Of a DNA stretch of 32,931 bases, positions 7,074-14,709 are shown piece after piece. Source of the DNA: an uncultured Muribaculaceae bacterium. Lineage in GTDB: Bacteria; Bacteroidota; Bacteroidia; Bacteroidales; Muribaculaceae. The notes under the pieces are model-generated. The model saw only the letters and a list, made by a program, of their open reading frames with translations. It did no database searches and was not told the origin of the DNA. Every line of letters begins with the position of its first letter. Positions within the stretch are counted from its first letter, which is position 1. Both the position numbers and the translations under genes were made by a program. Location of the stretch: NCBI GenBank assembly GCA_947386115.1, contig CANDNO010000025.1, positions 1-32,931 of the forward strand, written 5' to 3'.

Positions 7074-9542
7074 TTATCTCAATTCAGCGCCAAGCTGTTT
7101 CTTGAGGTTTTCGACGATACGGGTCATCGTGGCGTCGATAAGCTTGTCCTGCAAGGTCTTCTCTTCGTCCTGCAGGGTGATGGATATCGCGTAAGACTTC
7201 TTGCCCTCGGGCAGGTTCTTGCCCTCGTAGACATCGAAGAGGCGAACGCCCTTGAGCAGGCGCTTCTCGCTATCGCTCACTACCTTGACAACCTGGTCGA
7301 GAGTAACAGCGCTGTCAAGCAGCAATGCCAGGTCGCGGTTTACAGGCATAGTCTTGGGCAGGGCGGTGTAGCTCACGCTCTTCTTGAGCGACAGCTTAAC
7401 GAGTGCATCCCAGTCGAGCTCGGCATACATTACCGGCTGCTTGATACCCATATCCTTGAGTGTCTTCTTCGACAGGAGGCCCATCGAGCCGAGCGACTTG
7501 CCCGAGCGTGTAGCCAGTGCGAGCGAAGCGCTGTATATGGCGTCGGCACCCTGCTGTTTCAACGTAATCTCGCGATTGCTTACACCGAGGCGCGCCAGGA
7601 TGTTGGCTACCACAGCTTTGAGATCAAAGAAAGTAACCTCCTCGGCGGCATGGTTCCACGACGCCATGCGCGACTGGCCTGTCATCCACAACGCCAGACG
7701 CGAACCCTCGCTGAACGGTGCAAGCGGCTTCTCGGCGGTCGACTCGGCAGCGGGATTGAAGTTATAGATATTGCCGAACTCATACATCATGAGGTCCTGA
7801 GCCTTGCGGTTGATGTTGTGTTCAATCGATTCGAGTCCGCCGTAAAGCAGCGTGCGGCGCATCACATTGAGATCGGTGCTGAGCGGATTAAGTAGCTTCA
7901 CACACCCCTCGAGAGGCCACATGGCATTGTCGGCATAGTAGCGCTCGGCAGTGAGCGAATTGTTGAGAATCTCGTTGAAGCCGGCAGCCGTGAGCTGCTC
8001 GCTGACGAGACGGCGCAGGTCATTGGCACTGTCGGTGAATGTCTTGTAAGACAATGACGAGTGAACGCGATCGCTAATCTCGACATTATTATAGCCATAG
8101 ACACGAAGCACATCCTCAACGACGTCACAGGGGCGCTGAACATCGACGCGGTAGGTAGGAACAAGCAGGTCAATCTCACCTTCGCGGCGATCGGTTATTG
8201 CGATTTCGAGCGAGCCGAGGATAGCGTCGACAGTATCGGCGGGAATATCCTTGCCCACGAGGGTATTGAGATACTTGTAGCTCAGAGTTACAGGGAACGG
8301 TTTGATGACCGAGGGATAGAGATCGACAACGTCGCCACACACGCGGCCACCGGCAAGCTCCTGTACCATCAGCGCGGCCAGCTTAAGCACATACATGCAA
8401 CCGTTAGGGTCGACACCGCGCTCGAAGCGGAATGATGAGTCGGTATTCAAGCCATGACGGCGTGCAGTCTTACGCACACTTGTGGGATTGAAATAGGCGC
8501 TCTCGAGGAACACATCGGTAGTCTCCTCAGTAACACCCGATTCCAGGCCACCCATCACGCCGGCAATACACATGGGCTCCTCGGCGTTGCATATCATGAG
8601 GTCGCGGCCGTCAAGCTTGTGCTCCACACCATCAAGAGTCACGAAAGGTGTACCCTCGACAGCGTTCCTCACTACAATCTTCTCACCCTTGATCTTGGCA
8701 AGGTCAAAGCAGTGCAACGGCTGTCCCATGCCATGGAGCAGATAGTTGGTAATATCGACGATATTGTTGATGGGGCGCAAGCCTATGGTAGTAAGGCGGT
8801 CCTTAAGCCACTTGGGGCTCTCGGCTACCTTCACGCCGCGTATTGTCACACCGGTGTATCGCGGACAAGCGTCGGCGTTCTCCACCTCAACGGCAACGGC
8901 ACCATCGAGAGTATCGGTCTTGAAGTTCTCGACGGCAGGGCGGTGCAGGTCGGCAGCCTCGGCGTGGCATGCAAGCCATGCTGCAAGGTCACGGGCTACA
9001 CCATAGTGCGAGGCAGCGTCGATGCGGTTGGGAGTAAGGTCGACCTCAAGCACATAGTCGCTGGTAAGGCCGAAATACTCGGCAGCCGGCGTTCCGGCCT
9101 TCACGCTCGAGTCGATAACCATGATTCCGTCGTGGGAGTTGCCTACACCTATCTCATCCTCGGCACATATCATGCCGAACGACTCGACACCGCGAATCTT
9201 TGATTTCTTGATTTGAAACTCATTGTCACCGTCATAGAGCGTTGTACCCACGGTAGCGACAATAACCGTCTGGCCGGCAGCCACGTTAGGCGCACCACAC
9301 ACAATCTGCGTGGGCTGGCCGTCGCCAAGGTCAACAGTAGTGATATGCAGGTGGTCGCTGTTGGGATGTTCGACACATGTGAGCACCTTGCCCACCACGA
9401 TGCCGCGCAGACCACCGCGTATGCTCTCGACTTCCTCGACGCTACCCGTCTCGAGGCCCAGCGAAGTGAGCGCAGCAGCGAGTTCATCGGGAGTCAACGA
9501 GAAGTCAATGTATTGTTTAAGCCAATTATAAGAGATATTCAT
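7074..9542 (-). CDS. pheT: Phenylalanine--tRNA ligase beta subunit
   Basis: 822 residues, the usual length of the bacterial beta subunit. It forms the alpha2-beta2 enzyme that charges tRNA-Phe; pheS is not in the window. Domains in order: N-terminal helix; an EMAP-II-like tRNA-binding fold at about 40-150 ('VGKVLTCVEHPNSDHLHITTVDLG', 'IVCGAPNV'); the B3/B4 editing domain at about 210-390 ('GVMGGLESGVTEET', 'SSFRFERGVDP'); B5 at about 405-480; the catalytic-like core to about 720; and a C-terminal anticodon-binding FDX-ACB domain at about 725-820 ('MPVNRDLALLLD', 'LFDVYEGKNLPEGKKSYAISI'). The ATG at 9542 lies about 16 nt after the predicted transcription start, too close for a T-box or leader attenuator. 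Confidence 0.96.
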   Translation of the reverse strand: MNISYNWLKQYIDFSLTPDELAAALTSLGLETGSVEEVESIRGGLRGIVVGKVLTCVEHPNSDHLHITTVDLGDGQPTQIVCGAPNVAAGQTVIVATVGTTLYDGDNEFQIKKSKIRGVESFGMICAEDEIGVGNSHDGIMVIDSSVKAGTPAAEYFGLTSDYVLEVDLTPNRIDAASHYGVARDLAAWLACHAEAADLHRPAVENFKTDTLDGAVAVEVENADACPRYTGVTIRGVKVAESPKWLKDRLTTIGLRPINNIVDITNYLLHGMGQPLHCFDLAKIKGEKIVVRNAVEGTPFVTLDGVEHKLDGRDLMICNAEEPMCIAGVMGGLESGVTEETTDVFLESAYFNPTSVRKTARRHGLNTDSSFRFERGVDPNGCMYVLKLAALMVQELAGGRVCGDVVDLYPSVIKPFPVTLSYKYLNTLVGKDIPADTVDAILGSLEIAITDRREGEIDLLVPTYRVDVQRPCDVVEDVLRVYGYNNVEISDRVHSSLSYKTFTDSANDLRRLVSEQLTAAGFNEILNNSLTAERYYADNAMWPLEGCVKLLNPLSTDLNVMRRTLLYGGLESIEHNINRKAQDLMMYEFGNIYNFNPAAESTAEKPLAPFSEGSRLALWMTGQSRMASWNHAAEEVTFFDLKAVVANILARLGVSNREITLKQQGADAIYSASLALATRSGKSLGSMGLLSKKTLKDMGIKQPVMYAELDWDALVKLSLKKSVSYTALPKTMPVNRDLALLLDSAVTLDQVVKVVSDSEKRLLKGVRLFDVYEGKNLPEGKKSYAISITLQDEEKTLQDKLIDATMTRIVENLKKQLGAELR

Positions 9543-9564
9543 AGCTATGAGATGTTATAACGTG

Positions 9565-9596
9565 CAAAGATACGAGTTTTTCCCAACATCACAAAA
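9565..9596 (-). promoter_or_regulatory. Promoter of pheT-yebC
   Basis: The minus strand reads TTTTG, a 19-bp spacer, then TATCTTTG (9565-9572), an excellent match to the Bacteroidetes TTTG-N19-TAnnTTTG consensus. Transcription should begin near 9558. Confidence 0.75.
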
Positions 9597-9604
9597 CCCA
9601 AAAT

Positions 9605-9784
9605 CAAGGCGCGAGGCGCGAGATGCGAGAATTGTAGGGACGCGGCGTGCCGCGTGGACCCCGGCATCAAACCAATATATTGACTACCAGCCAGTATGAA
9701 CGCGATGAATCGCTTACACCGGAGACAAAAAAGGTGCGAGGTACGGGGTACGAGGTTCGAGGTGCGAGGCGCGAGGCGCGATTG
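9605..9784 (+). repeat. Composite intergenic repeat, copy 2
   Basis: Order on the plus strand: heptamers (about 9607-9630); the GC module with arms ACGCGGC/GCCGCGT (around 9640-9655); a variable stretch; gcgatgaatcgc at 9702-9713; CCGGAGACAAAAAAGGT at 9719-9735; and seven tandem heptamers of the type G(T/C)NCGAG at 9734-9782. The order matches copy 1 (2677-2860) but on the other strand. It lies between the divergent promoters of pheT and the prohibitin-tail-like gene. Confidence 0.8.
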
Positions 9785-9794
9785 ACTGCGGATA

Positions 9795-9825
9795 TTGCAC
9801 AACAAATCAAGAAATCTTAACTTTG
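9795..9825 (+). promoter_or_regulatory. Promoter of the prohibitin-tail-like gene
   Basis: TTG at 9795-9797, a 20-bp spacer and TAACTTTG at 9818-9825. The -7 element overlaps a TTG codon at 9823 that could be mistaken for a start; transcription beginning near 9832 rules that codon out. Confidence 0.7.
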
Positions 9826-9852
9826 CAGCAAATCATTTTTCACTATCTTATT

Positions 9853-10266
9853 ATGTATAACAACACTAACATTCAGCCCCGTGTGATTAAAATGATTACA
9901 TGGAGCATCATTGGCGTCGTAGCCCTTATCGTAGCTCTTGCTTTCATAATGCCCTGGTACAACGTGTGGTCACAGGAGATGGAGGGCAAGGCGGAGTTTG
10001 CCAAAGCCGAACAAAACCGCAAAATCAAAATCGAGGAGGCAAAAGCCAATCTCGAAGCCGAAAAACTCAACGCTCAGGCCGAAATCGAGCGCGCAAAGGG
10101 CGCTGCCGAGGCTATACGCATCGAGAACGGTTCAATCACCCCCACCTACATTCAGTATCTGTGGGTTCGCCAGCAATCCGACCTCAACAACAAGACGGTT
10201 ATCTACGTGCCCACCGAGACCAACCTGCCCATTCTCGAGTCGACACGCGCCATAACCACCGAGTAA
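9853..10266 (+). CDS. Small membrane protein resembling the C-terminal tail of SPFH/prohibitin proteins
   Basis: 137 residues from the ATG at 9853; the frame can be extended to a TTG at 9823, but that lies in the promoter. A membrane helix covers about residues 14-34 ('MITWSIIGVVALIVALAFIM'), followed by 'PWYNVWSQEMEGKAEFAKAEQNRKIKIEEAKANLEAEKLNAQAEIERAKGAAEAIRIENG', a charged coiled coil of the type found after the SPFH domain in stomatin and prohibitin. The C-terminus reads 'YIQYLWVRQQ...VIYVPTETNLPILEST', as in small proteins annotated 'membrane protease subunit' in Bacteroidetes and some phages. No SPFH domain is present, so it is not a normal prohibitin. The role is unknown; oligomerisation at the membrane is plausible. 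Confidence 0.8.
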   Translation: MYNNTNIQPRVIKMITWSIIGVVALIVALAFIMPWYNVWSQEMEGKAEFAKAEQNRKIKIEEAKANLEAEKLNAQAEIERAKGAAEAIRIENGSITPTYIQYLWVRQQSDLNNKTVIYVPTETNLPILESTRAITTE

Positions 10267-10350
10267 GTAACTCCTAAAAATTAGTTCATATTATTCAATT
10301 ATTAAATAACTCGTGCCTACTGCGGCGCTTTTATCAAATTCAGCATTTAA

Positions 10351-10437
10351 ACCGCGGATTCACTCACGATCGTTCGCACCCGCTACTCAGACGGCTTCAT
10401 CGAGACCCGCAAGCAGTCGGGCAACAGCCCCTTCTAA
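10351..10437 (+). other. Codon-like remnant in the 10267-10526 spacer
   Basis: The spacer after the prohibitin-tail-like gene has no complete gene. From 10351 to the TAA at 10435-10437 one frame reads 28 residues ('TADSLTIVRTRYSDGF', then 'IETRKQSGNSPF') in codons typical of this genome, preceded by an in-frame stop (10348-10350) and without a start codon. It may be the tail of a decayed gene, or chance. The remainder up to 10463 is AT-rich near 10280-10310 and shows nothing else. Confidence 0.22.
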
Positions 10438-10463
10438 CCTCGTTCCGGAACACCCTTATACCC

Positions 10464-10508
10464 AAAAAGAAAGATGCCGCCTCGCTACAAGCAGGGCGGC
10501 ATCTTTTT
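10464..10508. terminator. Bidirectional terminator between convergent genes
   Basis: AAAGATGCCGCC (10470-10481) pairs with GGCGGCATCTTT (10495-10506) around a 13-nt loop, with A-runs on the left and T-runs on the right. It can stop transcription from both the prohibitin-tail-like gene and the OmpH-like gene. Confidence 0.8.
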
Positions 10509-10526
10509 GAATATCTTCGGGTTTGA

Positions 10527-11138
10527 TTATTTAGCGGCGGGAGCCTCCTCGGCAGCAGGCTTGCTGTAGCGTGCGTTAAGGCCGGCTACAATCTCCTCGG
10601 TGATATCGAGTGCAGGGTTGAAATAATCGCCTACATTCTTAACAAGGATAGCGTCGTAGTGACGGGTCGAATTGTAGATAACAAGGAAGTTGTTGACCGA
10701 GTCGATGAACTGCTTCTGCTGGTTGTCGCTCTCGATAGCGGCCTCCTGCTGCAGGTTGGCGATGTAACGCTGTGCCTGGTCATACTTCGACTGGAAGTTT
10801 TGCATGTCGGCGTTATAGCTCTGCTCGGTGAGGTAGCCGTTGTTGCGGGCCTTCGACTCGATCGACTGCTGCATGCGCTGCAACTCGGCGGTCTTGGCGC
10901 GCTGCTCGCTCTCGATATTGTTCTGCTTGGTCATCATCACCTCGTTGAGGTCCTTGCACAGGTTGTACTGCGACATGATGCTGTCAAGGTTGTAGTAGCG
11001 TATATTGGTTGTAGGCTCGAACGAGTCGCCCGACACAACAGGCTGCGAGGGTTCTTGAGTTTTGGTTTCGGTTTCATTTCCAGAGCATGATACGAGTACC
11101 AGTGCTGCCGATAATACGGCCAATGTGAACTTCTTCAT
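10527..11138 (-). CDS. OmpH/Skp-family lipoprotein
   Basis: 203 residues. The N-terminus is a lipoprotein signal, 'MKKFTLAVLSAALVLVSC', with the lipidated cysteine at position 18. The mature part has the OmpH/Skp outline: a short strand 'IRYYNLDSIMSQYNL' followed by a long helical hairpin (about 60-150) rich in Gln, Glu, Lys and Ala, then 'YDAILVKNVGDYFNPALDITEEIVAGLNARY', which matches the family C-terminus. Skp-type proteins are periplasmic trimeric chaperones for outer-membrane proteins. The lipid anchor, common in Bacteroidetes versions, would tether this one to a membrane. An Ala/Pro/Glu tail ends the protein. A small membrane protein gene lies 67 bp upstream on the same strand and may share its transcript. 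No clear promoter is seen directly upstream. Confidence 0.85.
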   Translation of the reverse strand: MKKFTLAVLSAALVLVSCSGNETETKTQEPSQPVVSGDSFEPTTNIRYYNLDSIMSQYNLCKDLNEVMMTKQNNIESEQRAKTAELQRMQQSIESKARNNGYLTEQSYNADMQNFQSKYDQAQRYIANLQQEAAIESDNQQKQFIDSVNNFLVIYNSTRHYDAILVKNVGDYFNPALDITEEIVAGLNARYSKPAAEEAPAAK

Positions 11139-11205
11139 TTTGTAGTTTCTATTCAGTTAATTGGTTTTTAATTTACTCATCTGTATAATCCGTACCACTG
11201 CCCTG

Positions 11206-11367
11206 TCACTCAGAGTCGTGATGGCACCCTATGCCCTTGCGGCGCAGTGCCTCGTTATCGTGAACATGCCCCGACGGGAACTTGGACCCCTTGACAAACA
11301 GCACCTTAACACCCAAAAGCAGAAAGGCGACAGCAAGTAATCCTATGCTCAGAAACAATACTTTCAC
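11206..11367 (-). CDS. Conserved small membrane protein
   Basis: 53 residues from a GTG at 11367 ('(M)KVLFLSIGLLAVAFLLLGVKVLFV'); a longer reading from GTG 11394 adds nine polar residues and is less likely. One membrane helix covers about residues 2-24. The C-terminal part 'KGSKFPSGHVHDNEALRRKGIGCHHD' resembles a motif I recall from tiny Bacteroidales membrane proteins (FP-x-x-H-x-x-x-N-x-x-x-x-x-x-GI-x-C), rich in potential metal ligands (three His and one Cys). No function is known to me. A -7 element, TATATTTG, lies upstream on the same strand. It sits between pepD (divergent) and the OmpH-like gene. Confidence 0.65.
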   Translation of the reverse strand: MKVLFLSIGLLAVAFLLLGVKVLFVKGSKFPSGHVHDNEALRRKGIGCHHDSE

Positions 11368-11415
11368 AGTGTTACAGACTTTTGCCGACGGCACCCGCCG
11401 GCTTCAATTGCGTTG

Positions 11416-11423
11416 CAAATATA
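11416..11423 (-). promoter_or_regulatory. -7 element for the small membrane protein
   Basis: The minus strand reads TATATTTG, a full match to TAnnTTTG, but no TTG lies at the -33 distance. Transcription would start near 11409, before either possible GTG start. Confidence 0.45.
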
Positions 11424-11441
11424 AGAAAGTTGCAGTAAATG

Positions 11442-11474
11442 TTGAGAATTTATCAATTATATTTTGTATCTTAG
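11442..11474 (+). promoter_or_regulatory. Possible promoter of pepD
   Basis: TTG at 11442-11444 and TATCTTAG at 11467-11474 (one mismatch to TAnnTTTG), with a slightly long 22-bp spacer. The predicted leader is about 50 nt. Confidence 0.35.
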
Positions 11475-11529
11475 TGACCGAATAAACGAGAATTTAACAT
11501 CTTTTCCAATAAGTAAATACTTTTTAAAA

Positions 11530-12990
11530 ATGGAAGTAAAAGATTTACAACCCCAAATCGTGTTCAGCATCTTTGATGAGATCACAAAGGTGCCGCGTCC
11601 CTCTAAAAAAGAGGGTAAAATACGTCAGTACTTGCTCGATTTTGCCGCCAAGCACGGCATCGAGGCCAAGACCGACGAGGTAGGAAACGTAGCCATGTAC
11701 AAGCCCGCCACCCCGGGCCACGAGGACGCTCCTACGGTAATAATGCAGGGTCACATGGACATGGTTTGCGAGAGCAACGACAAGTCATTTGATTTTGAGA
11801 ATAACCCCATCAAGACAATCGTTGACGGCGAGTGGGTACACGCCGACGGCACTACCCTTGGCGCCGACAACGGCATAGGCGTGGCAGCCTCGCTCGCAGC
11901 CCTCATCGACGACAAGCTCGTTCACGGCCCCCTCGAGGTGCTCGTTACAGTCGACGAGGAAACAGGCATGACCGGCGCCTTCAACCTTGGCAAGGACATG
12001 GTCAAGGGCAAGATTCTGCTCAACCTCGACTCGGAAGATGACGCTGAGGTATTCGTAGGCTGCGCCGGCGGTGTCGACACACAGGCCGTGTTCACCTACA
12101 AGCGCTCTTTCGCGCCTACCGACTTCCAGTTCTTCAAGATCGACGTTGCCAAAGGCCTCGGCGGCCACTCGGGCGGCGACATCCACCTGGGACGAGCCAA
12201 TGCCAACAAACTTCTCGCCCGCTTCCTCTGGAACCTGAGCAAGGAGCACGAAGTTGTCGTTGCCGAGTTTGACGGCGGCAACCTCCGCAACGCCATTCCC
12301 CGTGCAGCCCACGCTATCGTAGGTGTTCATACATCCAAGAAAGAGGCCGTGCGCATCGCTCTCAACAACTACACTGCCGTTATAGCCAACGAGTATGCCG
12401 GTATCGAGCCCACGCTCACCATCGACATGGAGAGCGTCGAGAAGCCCGACTACTGCATCGACCAGGATACATCGATCAACCTCATACGCTCGCTCTACTG
12501 CGCCCCCCACGGCGTCGTTTCAATGAGCCGCGACCTCGAGGGCCTCGTCGAGACATCGACCAACCTCGCTTCGGTCAAGATGAAAGGCGACAACCAGATC
12601 GTAGTGTGCACCTCACAGCGTTCATCGGTTGAATCACGCAAGTGGGATATCGCCAACCAGGTCGAGGCTGTATTCACCCTCGCCGGTGCCGAAGTAACCC
12701 ACGGCGACGGCTATCCCGGATGGCAGCCCAACATGGAGTCGCCCATCATGAAGATCGCCTGCGATGCCTACGAGGAACTCTACGGCATACGTCCCGCCAT
12801 CAAAGCCATCCACGCCGGCCTCGAGTGCGGACTGTTCAAATCGGTCAACCCCGAGCTCGACATGGTATCGTTCGGTCCCACACTCCAGGGCGTACACTCG
12901 CCCAGCGAGCGCATGAACATCCCCGCCGTCGACAAGTTCTGGCACCAGCTGCGCCGCATCCTCGAGAAGGTTGCCGACCTCAAGAAGTAA
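11530..12990 (+). CDS. pepD: Aminoacyl-histidine dipeptidase (peptidase D, M20C)
   Basis: 486 residues from the ATG at 11530; the open frame runs back to a TTG at 11464, which falls in the probable promoter. M20C peptidases are cytoplasmic di-zinc enzymes that cleave Xaa-His dipeptides such as carnosine and related dipeptides. Metal ligands and catalytic residues are in place: 'QGHMDMV' (H75, D77), 'TLGADNGIG' (D113, bridging), 'VDEETGMTGA' (E143/E144, general base and ligand), 'LNLDSED' (D167), and the C-terminal 'HAGLECG' and 'GVHSPSERM' (last metal-binding His). The central lid domain contains 'GLGGHSGGDIHLGRANANK'. It is transcribed alone, divergent from the small membrane protein, and ends 20 bp before a strong terminator. 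Confidence 0.95.
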   Translation: MEVKDLQPQIVFSIFDEITKVPRPSKKEGKIRQYLLDFAAKHGIEAKTDEVGNVAMYKPATPGHEDAPTVIMQGHMDMVCESNDKSFDFENNPIKTIVDGEWVHADGTTLGADNGIGVAASLAALIDDKLVHGPLEVLVTVDEETGMTGAFNLGKDMVKGKILLNLDSEDDAEVFVGCAGGVDTQAVFTYKRSFAPTDFQFFKIDVAKGLGGHSGGDIHLGRANANKLLARFLWNLSKEHEVVVAEFDGGNLRNAIPRAAHAIVGVHTSKKEAVRIALNNYTAVIANEYAGIEPTLTIDMESVEKPDYCIDQDTSINLIRSLYCAPHGVVSMSRDLEGLVETSTNLASVKMKGDNQIVVCTSQRSSVESRKWDIANQVEAVFTLAGAEVTHGDGYPGWQPNMESPIMKIACDAYEELYGIRPAIKAIHAGLECGLFKSVNPELDMVSFGPTLQGVHSPSERMNIPAVDKFWHQLRRILEKVADLKK

Positions 12991-13010
12991 CCAAGACCCC
13001 ATAATAAACA

Positions 13011-13047
13011 CGAGGCGTATTGACTGTTCAATGCGCCTCGCTTTTTT
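13011..13047 (+). terminator. Terminator of pepD
   Basis: CGAGGCGTATTGA pairs with TCAATGCGCCTCG (13 bp, one T-G pair) around a CTGT loop, followed by CTTTTTT. It lies between pepD and the convergent kinase gene. Confidence 0.85.
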
Positions 13048-13063
13048 ATAGGATAGAGATAAA

Positions 13064-14680
13064 TCAGAAGTAGTAAGGACAAGAATCAAGCTCACGCTTT
13101 ACAGCGCCCGTGGTCGACGGTTCATACTTTACGTTGGTAACGCGCACGTTGTCGCGGCCGGAGCTCACCGAACTGTCCTTGGTGTAGACACAGCGAACGG
13201 TAAGCTCACCGCTCGAGGGTGCCTTATACGATACATGTCCGCTACGGCCCAGTCCGCTTACATCCTTGATGAGCGTCTCGTCACCGCCATCGATGCTCAC
13301 GTAAACCTTGAAATGATCATAGCTCTCGCTGTCACAGTCATAGTCGAGCGAGAAGACATCGTCGGCAGCTACCGAAGCACGGTAGGTGTTCGAACTCGTG
13401 CTGCCGTCGTTATGGTTGGTCGATGTCCAGGGCGAGTAGGTCGTGGGGGTCTCACCGGTGCCGTTGTTGACGATATACTGAATGCTGCTCAACGTGTTGC
13501 TGAACTCGCGCGAACGCTCCGAGTAATAGTCGACGTCGCCAGACAGCGCCGACATTATCATCGACATGACGGCGATAACAACTACCATGAGACCCAGCAC
13601 CACATAGAACAATACTTTATACAGCCCACCCTTCTTGACTACAGTGACGGGCTGAACCGCTGAATCAGCTACGGGCGGTACACCTTCACCATTATCGACA
13701 TTCTCGGGCATGACTTCTATCTGATCATCGACGACGCCGTTACCGCCGTTCACTGGGGGCATCGGAGGCATTCCGGGGTTATCATATATGGTTCCGTTGA
13801 CATCTTTACCGGGCGTGGGCGGTATGGGAGGCATCGGGGGCATGACAGGTTTCTTACCCTCATCGGCTACATGAGCGGCCACCTTGACATGAGGAGCGGC
13901 AGCCTGCACAATATCCTCGGCAGTGGGGCGGTTTTCGGCATCACGTGCCAGACAGCGGCGCATCAGATCGTTAAGCGCGGGGCTGTAGGCCTCGGGGAGG
14001 TTCGGAATCTCGGCACCGCCAAGCTCCATAACGCCACCCTGCCCCAAGAAGGGAAGATCGCCGGTAGCGACCTCGTAGATGGTAGCTCCCAACGCCCACA
14101 CGTCGGATGCTTTCACAGCCTCGGGGCGAGCCGAGAACATCTCGGGCGCCATATAGCCCAGGGTACCCGACGAATCGTTTTTCTCACCCACATTGCGGGC
14201 CGATGCACGACGCAAGGTCGAACGCATCTTCTTGCTCAGGCCGAAGTCGCTCACCACATAGTCGCCATGCTCGTTGACAAGCACATTGTCGGGCTTGACA
14301 TCGCGATGAACTATATCCATCTCGTGCAGGTAGCTCAGACCCGAAGCCACCTCGGCTATGAATTTCCACATACCCTGCTCGTCGAGACCGCCCAGACGGT
14401 TGCCGAGCGAGTCGGGGCAATAGTTCATCACCAGGTAAGGGTGATTGCCGGCCACGTCATAATGGTCGGCACGCAGCAGGTGGGGATGATTAAGATTGCG
14501 GGTGTTTTTAAACTCGGTCTTAAACTCGTCGAGCCCTTTCGAGTCAAGGGCAATGTAGATCTTGACAGCGAGTTTTATACCGAGTTCAAGATCATCGGCC
14601 AGCCACACCTGGCCAAAGCTGCCGCTCCCTATCGGTTCGATCAACCGGTAGCGGCCATTGATTACTTCGTTGGGTTCCAT
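13064..14680 (-). CDS. Membrane-anchored Hanks-type Ser/Thr kinase
   Basis: 538 residues. The kinase domain covers about 10-265, with all key motifs: glycine loop GSGSFGQV (18-25), K40, HRD (125-127) with N132, DFG (145-147) and APE (178-180), so it should be active. The activation segment is Ser/Thr/Arg-rich ('MRSTLRRASARN'). Next comes a linker with 'MPPMPPIPPTP' and 'MPPMPPV' (about 279-310), acidic sequence, one membrane helix (about 354-379) and a Ser/Thr-rich outside domain (380-538) that looks beta-rich; I do not recognise it, and it is not a PASTA repeat. By topology the kinase is cytoplasmic and the tail periplasmic, fitting a sensor. It is last in the operon, 29 bp after the PP2C gene. 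The substrate is unknown. Confidence 0.9.
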   Translation of the reverse strand: MEPNEVINGRYRLIEPIGSGSFGQVWLADDLELGIKLAVKIYIALDSKGLDEFKTEFKNTRNLNHPHLLRADHYDVAGNHPYLVMNYCPDSLGNRLGGLDEQGMWKFIAEVASGLSYLHEMDIVHRDVKPDNVLVNEHGDYVVSDFGLSKKMRSTLRRASARNVGEKNDSSGTLGYMAPEMFSARPEAVKASDVWALGATIYEVATGDLPFLGQGGVMELGGAEIPNLPEAYSPALNDLMRRCLARDAENRPTAEDIVQAAAPHVKVAAHVADEGKKPVMPPMPPIPPTPGKDVNGTIYDNPGMPPMPPVNGGNGVVDDQIEVMPENVDNGEGVPPVADSAVQPVTVVKKGGLYKVLFYVVLGLMVVVIAVMSMIMSALSGDVDYYSERSREFSNTLSSIQYIVNNGTGETPTTYSPWTSTNHNDGSTSSNTYRASVAADDVFSLDYDCDSESYDHFKVYVSIDGGDETLIKDVSGLGRSGHVSYKAPSSGELTVRCVYTKDSSVSSGRDNVRVTNVKYEPSTTGAVKRELDSCPYYF

Positions 14681-14709
14681 TGTTTATATGTGAATGTGAT
14701 AATGCTTGA

